A DNA stretch of 64,000 nt from JBJHBP01 sp050485645 (GTDB lineage: Bacteria > Pseudomonadota > Gammaproteobacteria > Steroidobacterales > Rariloculaceae). The notes beneath the pieces were generated by a model that saw only the letters and a list, made by a program, of their open reading frames with translations, did no database searches and had not been told where the DNA came from. Position numbers and translations under genes: made by a program. The stretch covers positions 19,709 through 83,708 of the forward strand of contig JBJHBT010000016.1 in assembly GCA_050485645.1 (NCBI GenBank), given 5' to 3'. Shown piece by piece: positions 8,504 to 17,033 of this stretch; the stretch's first letter is position 1; each line of letters starts with the position of its first letter.

Positions 8504-9744
8504 GCAGCCAGCCGCGCACGGACGAGCTCATCCTGTTGCCGGTGCTCACCGCGCAGCCCGGACCGTCGGGTGGCTTGGTGCTGACACAGAAGTATCTGAA
8601 CGGTGCGGCCGAATACGCGAAGATCTGGCCCGGCCCGGTCACCACGCTGGTCAACCTGGATCCGCAACGCACCTCGGACATGGATCATGTGGAGGTGATG
8701 CCGGGTGAGGCATGGCCGGGTGTGGAGGTGCGGCCGGCTACCGAAGCAGCGCTGCGGGCGCGGCTTGCGCGCGCGGCGGTGGCACTGGCATTTCTGTCAC
8801 CTTTTGAGGCTTACCTGACGGGCCTGTGCAGGGGCATCGGCATGCCGCTGGTGTACGGCAGCGAGTATTCCCTGAAGACCGAGAAACAGATCATCGATGC
8901 CAGTGTGCGCAATCCGATACTGCGCCTGCGCCGCAAACTGTGGGCCGACTGGGCCGAGCGCCAGCGGCTGCGTGCGTTGCGTGATGCGGCGGGTATCCAG
9001 TGCAGCGGTACGCCCACCTATGAGGTGTACAGGCAGGTGAACCCGAACGCGCTGCTGTTTTTCGACAACCGCGTGCCGTCGCGTTCGGTGATCGGTATCG
9101 AAGAACTCGATGCCCGGCTGGTGATGTTGCGGGACCATCGTCCGCTGCGGCTGGTGTTTGGCGGTCGTCTGATTGAGATGAAGGGCGTGTCGTATCTGCC
9201 GCGCGTGGCCGGGGAGCTGAAGCGGGCGGGCGTGGATTTCGAGCTGGACATATTTGGTGATGGGGCGCTTGAAGGCAGGTTGCGCATCGAAATTCAACGG
9301 GCTGGTCTGCAGGACCGGGTGCGCCTTCGCGGCGTGCTGGATTTCGCGGACTGGGTTGCCTGGCTGAAGGGCAACGCGGATCTGTTCGTATGCTGTCACC
9401 CGCAGGGCGATCCTTCCAGCACGTATCCGGAGGTGATGTCCTGTGGTGTGCCGATCGCCGGGTTCGACAACGATGCGTTTGCCGGCATCGTCGCGCATTC
9501 AGGCAGCGGCTGGCTGTCGCCGCTGGGCAAGCCGGCGGCACTGGCGCAGGTGATTGCGCGAATTGACAGTGACCGTGAGCAGCTTGCCAGGTCGTCATTG
9601 GCCGCCCGTGCCTTTGCGGCTGAGCACGCGTTTGAACGCACCTACGCGCGCAGGGTCGCGCATCTGATCGCATTGAGCCGGTTGCCGGAAGCTCTGCGCG
9701 GATCACGCCGCTATAACGGCCGCGCCGCAGCTCCTTCCGCGTGA
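8500..9744 (+). CDS. Family 4 glycosyltransferase
   Basis: A 414-residue protein from a GTG that overlaps the upstream stop (GTGA). The C-terminal Rossmann domain is clear: LRLVFGGRLIEMKGVSYLP, FELDIFGDGALEGRL and the donor-binding STYPEVMSCGVPIAGF segment. The N-terminal acceptor domain is divergent. It is the last gene of the forward glycan run; its 3' end overlaps the convergent MBL-fold gene by 34 bases. Sugar specificity is unknown. Confidence 0.85.
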   Translation: MSSQPRTDELILLPVLTAQPGPSGGLVLTQKYLNGAAEYAKIWPGPVTTLVNLDPQRTSDMDHVEVMPGEAWPGVEVRPATEAALRARLARAAVALAFLSPFEAYLTGLCRGIGMPLVYGSEYSLKTEKQIIDASVRNPILRLRRKLWADWAERQRLRALRDAAGIQCSGTPTYEVYRQVNPNALLFFDNRVPSRSVIGIEELDARLVMLRDHRPLRLVFGGRLIEMKGVSYLPRVAGELKRAGVDFELDIFGDGALEGRLRIEIQRAGLQDRVRLRGVLDFADWVAWLKGNADLFVCCHPQGDPSSTYPEVMSCGVPIAGFDNDAFAGIVAHSGSGWLSPLGKPAALAQVIARIDSDREQLARSSLAARAFAAEHAFERTYARRVAHLIALSRLPEALRGSRRYNGRAAAPSA

Positions 9745-11066
9745 TTCATCGCATCGGCAATCCACAGATAGTCAAACAGCGCACGCCGGCCCTCGGGATA
9801 AACCTCCCGGAATCGCCCGTTCACCTGCAGGGTTTCACCACCCCACAAAAACCGGAACGCGAAGTACAGCGGTTCGGAAGCCAGTTCGATGTCGCAGGCA
9901 TCCTGTGTGTGTTGCGCGGGACGCAACCCATCCCGGCCGCTGTATTCCACACTTTGCGCGTAATCGGTGAGCCAGATGCGCGCCGGTCGCACGCGCAATG
10001 ACAGCAGGTAACTGGCGGCACGGAGGCGGGCGCCCCAGTTCGGAAGTGGCCGATTCAGCTGTTGTTGGCGCGCGGCCATCTTCGCCAGCCGGGCGCGCAG
10101 GCGAAGCGTGGAGAGGTCCTTTCGCAGACGACGGGTGAACTTGTCTGCGGCTTCGGTCAGTGTTTCCATCGCCACGCGTTCCCCGGAAATCGTCGGGCGG
10201 CTTGCAAGCTCCGCGATGTCTGCACGATAGCGATGTACCGCGGAGCTACTGTCGATCTGTTCACCCAGTGTCCATGCATCACCCGGATACAGCACCACGG
10301 GCTGGGCGTTGGTATCGTTCCGGAGCCTGGTGACGATGCGCTCCACATCCACCAGCGCCTCGTTCATGTAGGCGTTCTCTTCGTGGCAGAACCAGACGAA
10401 GCTGGCGAACGGGATCATGTGTCGGGCATCGAGTGCTTTGGTCTGCATCACCGCGCGGTCAAGCATTTCCTCCGCGCCCTTCATGCGCCGGGACAGATCT
10501 TCGGCATTGCCATCCCAGGCCGACACCGAAAACTGGGACATCAACACGTCCACCGGCCCGGTCTGGGCACGCAATGCCTCGCATTGCGCCGGCGTGGCCG
10601 CCTGGCAGTCGTTCAGGTTCAGCACGCTGCCTTCCGGGGTGCGGATCAGCAGCCAGGAATCGTCCGACTTTTCCCAGACGTTGCACATCAGCTCGAACCC
10701 TGGTGCCAGCGCCAGCCATTCCATGGTGGGCAGCTCGCGAATCTCCGCGAAACCCAGCTTCTCGCAGTGCGAGATGATCTTGCGATCTTCGCTACTGTGA
10801 AACAGCACCGTGATCCTGCTGCGGAACTCTTCTGGAATCATCGCCAGCGTGCGCGGACTGAAGTGATCGGGGTGTTCGTGCGAAAACCAGATGTGCGTGA
10901 CGGATGCAAAGTCCTCGGCGCTGAATTTCGGCTCCGACAGCAGTGCCCAGCCGTTGTCGAATGCGGTGCCGACCAACCACGGATCGCAGATCAGGTGAAC
11001 GGGATCGCGGCGAAATACCACGGAAGAATGCGTGACGAATTCAATCTGCATGGGCGCTTGCATCAT
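9711..11066 (-). CDS. MBL-fold metallo-hydrolase (UlaG/CMAH-like), substrate unknown
   Basis: The protein has the metallo-beta-lactamase metal motif FSHEHPDHFS at residues 61-70, preceded by LICDPWLVG, where the Asp before PW is typical of UlaG-like and CMP-NeuAc hydroxylase-like MBL domains. A later LNLNDCQ supplies another probable metal Asp. With the ATG at 11066 (MMQAPMQIEFVTHSS) it has 451 residues; starts at 11102 and 11219 are open, but the extra sequence is not family-like. The C-terminal 200 residues have no motif I know. Its place at the edge of a glycan cluster suggests a sugar or lipid intermediate, but that is only context. Confidence 0.75.
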   Translation of the reverse strand: MMQAPMQIEFVTHSSVVFRRDPVHLICDPWLVGTAFDNGWALLSEPKFSAEDFASVTHIWFSHEHPDHFSPRTLAMIPEEFRSRITVLFHSSEDRKIISHCEKLGFAEIRELPTMEWLALAPGFELMCNVWEKSDDSWLLIRTPEGSVLNLNDCQAATPAQCEALRAQTGPVDVLMSQFSVSAWDGNAEDLSRRMKGAEEMLDRAVMQTKALDARHMIPFASFVWFCHEENAYMNEALVDVERIVTRLRNDTNAQPVVLYPGDAWTLGEQIDSSSAVHRYRADIAELASRPTISGERVAMETLTEAADKFTRRLRKDLSTLRLRARLAKMAARQQQLNRPLPNWGARLRAASYLLSLRVRPARIWLTDYAQSVEYSGRDGLRPAQHTQDACDIELASEPLYFAFRFLWGGETLQVNGRFREVYPEGRRALFDYLWIADAMNHAEGAAARPL

Positions 11067-11169
11067 GGAGGGTGCTTTCTTGTCGGGGGCGGGAACGCGC
11101 ATCAGGTTCGCGTGGCAGATGTAAGGTGTGCAGTATGCTGCGCATTGTGACGCACGTCGCGGATCGGTG

Positions 11170-12252
11170 TCACAAATTCCGGATGGTCCTCGCGACGCGC
11201 CCCGCCGCCCGTCGCCCACGGCGCATTGCCCGACGCAGCACTGAATCCTGCTGCTCCCAGGATTCCGGCCAGTTCACGCTGCAAAAGGCCTTGCCCAGCT
11301 CGACCACTTCGTCGCGCGTGAGCGCCACCTGCAACGCGGCCAGGTTGGCATCCAGCTGCGCGGTCGTACTGGCGCCGGCCACTGGTGTGACGCCGGGTTG
11401 TGCGATCAGCCAGGCCAGCGCAACGGCTGATGGTTGTACGCCATGGGTCAGGGCCATTTGTTCGAGCGTCTGGCGCGCAGTGCGCAGTCGCCGCATCGCG
11501 GCGCGGTTGGCTATCTGCGGAATGCGTGCGCACAGCGCGCCGGCGGCCAGCGGGGAGTAGGCCAGCAGTGCGATGTGCGTTTCGCGGCACAGCGGCAGTA
11601 CGTCGCTTTCCGCGTGCCGGCGCAGCAGGCTGTATTCGTTCTGCACGCTGAACAGTGGCACGTCGCCCATGGCTTGCCGCGCCTCACGCAACTGGGCTGC
11701 ACTGAAGTTCGATACGCCGATCTCGCGTAGCAGGCCCTGGGTACGAAGGTCGAGCAGCGTGCCCAGGGTGTCGGCGATCGGCGTGTCGATGTCCGGGTGA
11801 TGGATCTGCACCAGATCCAGGTAATCCAGCCGCATCCGCCGCAGGCTGGCCTCCACGTCGGCGCGTACGGCTTCCGGTCGCAAGTCCTTTCTTACGTCGA
11901 CCTTCGTGGGGACATGGGGGTTGAGGACACGCGGGCCCGCGCCTCCTTCTGCCTCCGGCGCCGTCGTTCTGTTGAACGAAAACAGAACGCGGCCGTGCGG
12001 ATCGCCGTCCCAGCGCAGCCCCACCTTGGTAAGAATCTGCACGTGATCGCGCGGCACACCCTGCAGCACGCGGCCGATCTGTTCCTCGCAGCGCCCGAAG
12101 TCATACAGCGGTGCGGTGTCGATCGCGGTGAGGCCGCGGTCGATGGCGCCACGCAGCAGCTGTTCGCGCTCGGCGTCGGACGCCTGGCGTCGGGCCATCG
12201 CACCGAAGACCAGTGGCGGCAGGATCAGACGGGCGTCGGGGTTGGGGGCCAT
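11170..12252 (-). CDS. Aldo/keto reductase
   Basis: An NAD(P)H-dependent (beta/alpha)8 oxidoreductase of about 360 residues. The catalytic tetrad is visible as D45 and Y50 in AIDTAPLYDFG, K76 in ILTKVGLR and His in LVQIHHPDID. The C-terminal cofactor region reads QPGVTPVAGAS. The ATG at 12252 gives a normal N-terminus; 12264 and 12357 are alternatives. It is divergent from gltX with about 170 bases between starts. The insertion around residues 85-110 is longer than usual. Physiological substrate is unknown. Confidence 0.85.
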   Translation of the reverse strand: MAPNPDARLILPPLVFGAMARRQASDAEREQLLRGAIDRGLTAIDTAPLYDFGRCEEQIGRVLQGVPRDHVQILTKVGLRWDGDPHGRVLFSFNRTTAPEAEGGAGPRVLNPHVPTKVDVRKDLRPEAVRADVEASLRRMRLDYLDLVQIHHPDIDTPIADTLGTLLDLRTQGLLREIGVSNFSAAQLREARQAMGDVPLFSVQNEYSLLRRHAESDVLPLCRETHIALLAYSPLAAGALCARIPQIANRAAMRRLRTARQTLEQMALTHGVQPSAVALAWLIAQPGVTPVAGASTTAQLDANLAALQVALTRDEVVELGKAFCSVNWPESWEQQDSVLRRAMRRGRRAAGRVARTIRNL

Positions 12253-12423
12253 GGCGGTGAGCATAGTCTGTATCCGCCCCGAGGCACCATTGGTCGCGTC
12301 GAGCCGGCGCTCGCGCTGGCGTTCGGGTCCGGTGAGCCGTCCGCGGGATTTCGCCATGCCGCGGGTGGACCGTTTACACTACCGCCCCCGCAATCGCCGA
12401 CGCGACCAGCACACGGGCCGCCG

Positions 12424-13881
12424 ATGACCATAACAACCCGCTTCGCCCCCAGCCCCACCGGCTATCTGCACATCGGCAGTGTGCGCACCGCGCTGTATGC
12501 CTGGGCTTACGCCCGCCGCCACGGCGGCCGCTTTGTGCTGCGCATCGAGGACACCGATCGCGAGCGCTCCACTCAACCGGCCATCGACGCGATTCTCGAT
12601 TCCATGAAATGGCTGGCACTGGACCCGGACGAGCCGCCCAGCTACCAGACGCAGCGCTTCGACCGTTATCGCGAAGTGCTGGAGCAGCTGCTTGCCGACG
12701 GCAAGGCCTATCACTGCTACTGCACGCGCGAGGAGCTGGACGCCATGCGCGCGGACATGCAGGCGAGGGGCGAGAAGCCCCGCTACGACGGACGTTGTCG
12801 CGCGGGCCTGGATGAGGCGACCATCGCGCACAAGTCCCGCGCCGGCGTGACCCCGGTCGTGCGCTTCAGAACCCCGCAGGAAGGCCATGTCGCCATCGAC
12901 GACCAGGTCAAGGGCCGCATCGTGTTCGACAACGCCGAGCTCGACGACCTGATCATCGCGCGCTCCGACGGCACGCCCACCTACAACTTCGTGGTCGTGG
13001 TCGACGACGCCGACATGGGCATCACCCACGTGATTCGCGGCGACGATCACATGAACAACACGCCGCGACAGATCAACCTGTTCCACGCGCTGGGCGTGAC
13101 GCCGCCGGTGTTCGCGCACCTGCCGATGATCCACGGCCCGGACGGTGCCAAGCTCTCCAAGCGCCACGGTGCCGTCAACATCCTCGAATACCGCGATATG
13201 GGTTACCTGCCGGACGCGGTGCTGAACTATCTGCTGCGCCTTGGCTGGTCGCACGGCGATCAGGAGATCTTCACGCGTCAGCAGATGACGGAGCTGTTCG
13301 ACCTCGAGCATGTGAGCCGCTCCGCCGCCATGTTCGACCCGCAGAAATTCCTGTGGGTGAACCAGCAGCACATCCAGAGCGCGCCGGCCGAACAGCTGGC
13401 GGCCCTGCTCGGTGAGCATCTGGCGACACAGGGGCTGGACCCGGCCAACGGCCCGCCGCTGGAGCTGACCGTGGAGGCGCTGCGTGCCCGCAGCCAGACG
13501 CTGCTGGAGATGGCCGAGCGCGGACACTGTTATTACGAGGAATACGAGGCGTTCGACGAGAAGTCGGCGAAAGCGCATCTGAAAGCCGCCGCGCGGCCGG
13601 TGCTGGAGGCACTGGCTGTCGCGCTGCGCGACGCGCCTGAATGGTCCGAGGCGGCGCTGGAGCCGGTGGTACAGCAGGTGGCCGAGTCGCTGCAACTGAA
13701 ACTCGGCAAGGTGGCCCAGCCGCTGCGCGTGGCATTGACCGGGCAGGCCGCCTCACCGGGCATCGGCATGACGCTGGTACTGGTCGGCCGCGAGCGTGCG
13801 CTGGCGCGAATCGCGCGCGCGCTCACGTTCGTCGATGAGCGGGCGACGATGGCCGACGGTGACGTGACAGGCGTTACATGA
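12424..13881 (+). CDS. gltX: Glutamyl-tRNA synthetase
   Basis: This class I synthetase ligates glutamate to tRNA-Glu in the cytoplasm. The family start MTITTRFAPSPTGYLHIGSV fixes the ATG at 12424 and gives 485 residues, the usual length. The HIGH-type motif is HIGS (16-19) and the KMSKS-type motif is KLSKR (243-247). The zinc-binding region has CYCTREE with a later YDGRC. The frame is open for about 600 bases upstream, but that stretch is antisense to the aldo/keto reductase. A tRNA-Glu gene lies about 1.7 kb downstream. Confidence 0.97.
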   Translation: MTITTRFAPSPTGYLHIGSVRTALYAWAYARRHGGRFVLRIEDTDRERSTQPAIDAILDSMKWLALDPDEPPSYQTQRFDRYREVLEQLLADGKAYHCYCTREELDAMRADMQARGEKPRYDGRCRAGLDEATIAHKSRAGVTPVVRFRTPQEGHVAIDDQVKGRIVFDNAELDDLIIARSDGTPTYNFVVVVDDADMGITHVIRGDDHMNNTPRQINLFHALGVTPPVFAHLPMIHGPDGAKLSKRHGAVNILEYRDMGYLPDAVLNYLLRLGWSHGDQEIFTRQQMTELFDLEHVSRSAAMFDPQKFLWVNQQHIQSAPAEQLAALLGEHLATQGLDPANGPPLELTVEALRARSQTLLEMAERGHCYYEEYEAFDEKSAKAHLKAAARPVLEALAVALRDAPEWSEAALEPVVQQVAESLQLKLGKVAQPLRVALTGQAASPGIGMTLVLVGRERALARIARALTFVDERATMADGDVTGVT

Positions 13882-13916
13882 CGTAGTCGGCGTCGCGACC
13901 CGGCTGTGCGTTAACG

Positions 13917-14489
13917 TCAGATCCAGCCGAACCCGCGCGACATCGTACCCAGCATCGTCGCCGCAAACGCAACGTAGAGCACCAGTGCCCAGAGCTTCGC
14001 TGACGCGATCTGGCCCGACAGCCGAATATCCATCGCGTGCATCCGGTCGGTCAACGAAGCGTTGAGCGCCTCGATGCGTCCGCTCAACGATGAGTTGACG
14101 GCGTCGATGCGTTCGCTGAGCGATGAGTTGACGGCCTCAATTCGTTCGCTGAGCGATGAGTTGACGGCCTCAATTCGTTCGCTGAGCGATGAGTTGACGG
14201 CGTCGATGCGTTCGCTGAGTGATGAGTTGACGGCCTCGATGCGTTCGCTGAGTGATGAGTTAACGGCGTCGATGCGTTCGCTGAGCGATGAGTTAACGGC
14301 CTCGATCCGCCCACTCAGCGACTTGTCCAGGGATTCGCTGCGGGAGATCGAATCAGCGTACATCGCATCCAGCTTGTCCCGCAGCCCACGCAGCTCCACG
14401 CGAATCTCCGACACATCCGATCGGATATGCGAGACGTCCGACTCCAGACGAGCAACCCGTGCTTCCACTGCTTCCTCCACTGCGACCAT
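13917..14489 (-). CDS. Repeat-rich coiled-coil protein with C-terminal membrane anchor
   Basis: A 190-residue protein from an ATG preceded by a good Shine-Dalgarno (AAGGGG, about 3 bases upstream). An earlier GTG at 14549 is open but has none. The N-terminal third is a heptad-like coiled coil (ARLESDVSHIRSDVSEIRVEL). The middle consists of about eight copies of an 11-residue hendecad, LSERI(D/E)AVNSS. The last 30 residues contain a hydrophobic segment (LWALVLYVAFAATMLGTM), so it is probably tail-anchored in the inner membrane as a long oligomeric stalk. It resembles small coiled-coil membrane proteins of the DUF1640 or phage-accessory kind in layout only. Function unknown. Confidence 0.7.
   Translation of the reverse strand: MVAVEEAVEARVARLESDVSHIRSDVSEIRVELRGLRDKLDAMYADSISRSESLDKSLSGRIEAVNSSLSERIDAVNSSLSERIEAVNSSLSERIDAVNSSLSERIEAVNSSLSERIEAVNSSLSERIDAVNSSLSGRIEALNASLTDRMHAMDIRLSGQIASAKLWALVLYVAFAATMLGTMSRGFGWI
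14089..14319. repeat. 33-bp in-frame tandem repeat array (7 full copies)
   Basis: Units start at 14089, 14122, 14155, 14188, 14221, 14254 and 14287, each beginning GATGAGTT on the plus strand. A degenerate eighth copy lies at 14056-14088. Differences are confined to a few positions (GTTGACG/GTTAACG, TCGATGCG/TCAATTCG). Each unit encodes 11 residues of the minus-strand coiled-coil gene, so copy-number change keeps the frame. Confidence 0.95.
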
Positions 14490-14711
14490 CACCCCTTCCC
14501 CTGCGTAGTCAACTGCTGCCGCAAGGGTAGGGTGTCTCGCCGACACCACGAAAGTGGAATATTACGTATATCTGGCGGTTTTTTCATCGCGCGGCCGGCG
14601 CGCTTGTGGTCCATTGTTAAAGATGCAGCGACAACCGAAAAGGGGCAGGCGCGCAGCGGTATGGCAAATGCCGGCTTGAGACGTGGCGCAGTAAATGGCA
14701 CGATTCATGGC

Positions 14712-14957
14712 ATGAAAACCACCATGGATTCTGCTGGGCGAATTGTCGTGCCTAAAGCTCTGCGTCAGGCGCTGGACCTCAAGGCCGGCCAGCCGCTGGA
14801 GATATCGGTCGAGAATGGGCGTTTGCAGCTGGAGCCGGCCGCTACGCCTATGACGCTGGAAAAGCGCGGCAAAGGCCTGGTCGCGGTACCCGAGAACCCG
14901 TTGCCCGAACTGACCGCCGACCTTGTGCGCGGCACGCTGGAAGGCCTGCGCAGGTGA
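14712..14957 (+). CDS. vapB: AbrB/SpoVT-type antitoxin (VapB-like)
   Basis: An 81-residue protein starting MKTTMDSAGRIVVPKALRQAL, the swapped-hairpin AbrB DNA-binding fold of VapB/MazE antitoxins (GRIVVPK is the hallmark). The C-terminal tail (PLPELTADLVRGTLEGL) would wrap the toxin. Its stop overlaps the GTG start of vapC by 4 bases. By family precedent the antitoxin binds its own promoter and represses the operon in complex with the toxin; no operator was identified. Confidence 0.85.
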   Translation: MKTTMDSAGRIVVPKALRQALDLKAGQPLEISVENGRLQLEPAATPMTLEKRGKGLVAVPENPLPELTADLVRGTLEGLRR

Positions 14958-15358
14958 AGGCCGTGGACACCAGCGTCGTCGTTGCGGCGTTTGCGAGCTG
15001 GCATGAACTGCACGACGCCGCCAGACGTGTCCTGGACCAGCAGCCCGAACTGATAGAGCATTGCGCGCTTGAAGCGTACTCGGTGCTGACGCGTCTGCCG
15101 GCTCCGCATCGCGCGCCGGCCGTTGTCGCGCGCGATTTCATCTCGGCACGATTCCCGCGTCCGTTCCTGCGGCTTTCTCCGGAATCCTTCAGACGGTTTG
15201 TGGCGGGTCTGGCAGCACAGGGAATCATGGGTGGCGCTGCGTATGACGCCCTGATCGCCGCAACCGCATCGGCCAACAAGGCCGAGCTGGTCACTTGTGA
15301 CCGGCGCGCGACGTCGATCTACGATCGATTCGGCGTTCCGGTCTCAATCCTCTCGTGA
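14954..15358 (+). CDS. vapC: PIN-domain ribonuclease toxin (VapC-like)
   Basis: A 134-residue PIN-domain protein from a GTG start (MKAVDTSVVVAAF). All four acidic residues of a working metal-dependent RNase site are visible: D5, E40 (CALEAYSVL), D98 (YDALIAA) and D116 (VTCDRRA). VapC toxins cleave tRNA or rRNA and are held in check by the co-transcribed antitoxin. The length is normal and I see no sign of decay. It sits directly before two tRNA genes. Confidence 0.88.
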   Translation: MKAVDTSVVVAAFASWHELHDAARRVLDQQPELIEHCALEAYSVLTRLPAPHRAPAVVARDFISARFPRPFLRLSPESFRRFVAGLAAQGIMGGAAYDALIAATASANKAELVTCDRRATSIYDRFGVPVSILS

Positions 15359-15376
15359 CCGCCGCCTCAGATTCCC

Positions 15377-15405
15377 TTGACCCCCCTTCCCCGGCTACCT
15401 AAACT
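15377..15405 (+). promoter_or_regulatory. Putative sigma-70 promoter of tRNA-Ala
   Basis: TTGACC (15377-15382) and TAAACT (15400-15405) are separated by exactly 17 bases, about 15 bases before the tRNA. A G/C-rich discriminator (TCCCGCCCGG) follows, as usual for stable-RNA promoters under stringent control. The -10 matches only four of six. Confidence 0.4.
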
Positions 15406-15420
15406 TCCCGCCCGGACAGT

Positions 15421-15496
<76 letters not shown>

Positions 15497-15525
15497 CTTC
15501 CCAACACAGTGACGGAACACTTCTA

Positions 15526-15531
15526 TATAAT
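15526..15531 (+). promoter_or_regulatory. Putative -10 element of tRNA-Glu
   Basis: A perfect TATAAT about 40 bases before tRNA-Glu is followed by a G/C-rich discriminator (GCGCTCC), typical of tRNA promoters. No convincing -35 hexamer is seen at 16-18 bases. It could allow tRNA-Glu to be transcribed separately from tRNA-Ala. Confidence 0.45.
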
Positions 15532-15571
15532 GCGCTCCGGGCGCGGCAACGCGCACGAATGCATCCTCAGC

Positions 15572-15647
15572 GTCCCCATCGTCTAGAGGCCTAGGACACC
15601 GCCCTTTCACGGCGGCAACCGGGGTTCGAATCCCCGTGGGGACGCCA
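15572..15647 (+). tRNA. tRNA-Glu(UUC)
   Basis: A complete 76-base cloverleaf with acceptor GTCCCCA/TGGGGAC and discriminator G. The anticodon stem CCGCC/GGCGG has loop CTTTCAC, giving anticodon TTC. The T arm is CCGGGG-TTCGAAT-CCCCG-type, and CCA is encoded (15645-15647). It is the substrate of the GltX encoded upstream. Confidence 0.97.
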
Positions 15648-15832
15648 TTTATTGCCGCGCTCACTCCACCTTCTCCGGAAACAACCCCGGCATCCAGCGG
15701 GGTGCGAGCGTGGCCGGGTGCCCCCGGTTTCCAGCGCGGTGTCTGTGTCTACGCGCCACCGTTGCGTATGCTTTACGGTAGCCGCCCCGGTCCGCGGGGC
15801 GTCGGCTGCTCAGGGAGGCTTTTCCGGCGCTG

Positions 15833-16573
15833 ATGAACGATCCGATCACGTCCTTGCCGGCATCGTCCCCGGTGTCCGGTGAACTCCCGACGCTCCGTGG
15901 CCTGGTGCTGGCTGGTGGCTTCAGCCGCCGCATGCGGCAGGACAAGGGCGCCATGGATTACCACGGCGTGCCGCAGGTGCGCTGGTGCCACGATCTGCTG
16001 GCGGAATTCTGCGCGTCGGTGCATGTCTCGGTGCGCGTGGCCCAGGTCGCGACGTCCGAGCCCGAACCCGAGCCCTCGCCAGCGCACAGGACCGACTTCG
16101 CGCCGGTCCCGGCGCCCCGGCGCGAGCAGGCGGCGTATCGCGGCCTGCCGCTGATCCTGGATCGCGATGCCGATATCGGGCCGGCGTCCGGGCTGTTGGC
16201 AGCCTGGCATCTGCACCAGAACAGTGCATGGCTGGCGCTGGCGGCGGACATGCCGCTGGTGACGCGCGATCTGCTGGCGCTTCTGGTGCGGGGGCGTGAT
16301 CCGACAGCTCTGGCCACCGCCTTCAGGCACGCTGACGGCACTTTGGAGCCGTTGTGCGCGATCTGGGAGCCGGATGCCGGGCGGAGGCTTGCCGAGTCGG
16401 TGGCGGCCGGGAAATCGTCTCTCAGGCGCCTGCTGGAGGGTGCCGGCGTGAGGGTGCTGGAGCCTGCCGATCCGGCTGCGCTGGTCAGCATCAACAGGCC
16501 GGAGGAAGACGCCGTGGCGCGCGCCCGGATCGCCGCCGCAAAGGCGCCCGGCGAAGGCCTGCCGGAGGCCTGA
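15833..16573 (+). CDS. mobA: Molybdenum cofactor guanylyltransferase
   Basis: MobA links GMP from GTP to molybdopterin to make the bis-MGD cofactor. The nucleotide-binding signature LRGLVLAGGFSRRMRQDKGAM is near residue 20, LALAADMPLVT supplies the metal-binding Asp and LEPLCAIWEP is conserved. The 246 residues are slightly longer than usual, owing to an insertion after about residue 65 (EPEPEPSPAHRTDF). A purine-rich AGGGAGG lies 14-20 bases upstream of the ATG. No other molybdenum genes lie nearby. Confidence 0.88.
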   Translation: MNDPITSLPASSPVSGELPTLRGLVLAGGFSRRMRQDKGAMDYHGVPQVRWCHDLLAEFCASVHVSVRVAQVATSEPEPEPSPAHRTDFAPVPAPRREQAAYRGLPLILDRDADIGPASGLLAAWHLHQNSAWLALAADMPLVTRDLLALLVRGRDPTALATAFRHADGTLEPLCAIWEPDAGRRLAESVAAGKSSLRRLLEGAGVRVLEPADPAALVSINRPEEDAVARARIAAAKAPGEGLPEA

Positions 16574-16637
16574 TGTCGCAGAATAACCACGCTTGCGGGC
16601 CTTTCCGGGGGCGATTATGTGCAGCCACCGGCTGGTA

Positions 16638-16665
16638 TTGCAACTTATTGAAATAAAAAGATAAA
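16638..16665 (+). promoter_or_regulatory. Putative sigma-70 promoter in AT-rich tract
   Basis: TTGCAA (16638-16643) and GATAAA (16660-16665) are separated by 16 bases. They lie in the only strongly AT-rich stretch of the interval, upstream of the aminotransferase-prsR pair. The match is imperfect and the start codon is about 370 bases away, so an intervening leader would be long. Confidence 0.25.
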
Positions 16666-16695
16666 AAATCCGGCCTTGGCGATCCGTGCGGCGGC

Positions 16696-16742
16696 GGGTA
16701 TCCTCCCCACAGCTCATTTACGGATGACCCACCTGTTTTTTT
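16696..16742 (+). terminator. Possible weak intrinsic terminator
   Basis: GGGTATCC (16696-16703) can pair with GGATGACCC (16722-16730) with a single bulged base. Seven T residues follow at 16736-16742, after a 5-base spacer. The loop is long (18 bases) and the spacer is poor for a classical terminator, so attenuation of the upstream AT-rich promoter or simple chance are alternatives. Confidence 0.25.
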
Positions 16743-17033
16743 GAGGGCGCGCTGTCGGGCTCGGAGCCTGTCGGAAGCCATGGGTAGTCCCGTCGGTCGG
16801 CGGCGGTTTCCTGGGGCGCTGAGTGAGACAGCGCAGCCCTCGTTTCGATTCACGATCCACGTTCAGATTTCTTTTTTCAACGGCACGAAGACAACGTGAT
16901 GCACGCCAGTCGAAATACGCCGGGCGTTGCACAACCGGTGACGTACACTCTGTGACGCACGCTGGCGATGCAGACTGGCTGCTACACGGTGCATCACACT
17001 GTCGATCCGCAACGAGTAAACCGCAACGAGTCC

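Larger units (their letters stand above)
16574..17033. other. 460-base non-coding interval between mobA and an aminotransferase gene
   Basis: It holds no convincing gene. Its notable contents are an AT-rich tract (16638-16670) unlike the surrounding high-GC DNA, a bulged hairpin with T-run at 16696-16742, and a further 290 bases without recognisable signals. A 5' extension of the downstream frame (from 16968) is open but lacks family similarity. Confidence 0.6.

Noticed and set aside
10062..11150. 362-residue forward frame
   Set aside because: Antisense of the MBL-fold gene with shadow-like composition.
11797..12423. N-terminal extension of gltX
   Set aside because: The open frame is antisense to the aldo/keto reductase; the true family start is at 12424.
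14089..14319. Regular repeats considered as a CRISPR array
   Set aside because: Units are directly adjacent at 33 bases without unique spacers, lie in an open frame and no cas genes are present.
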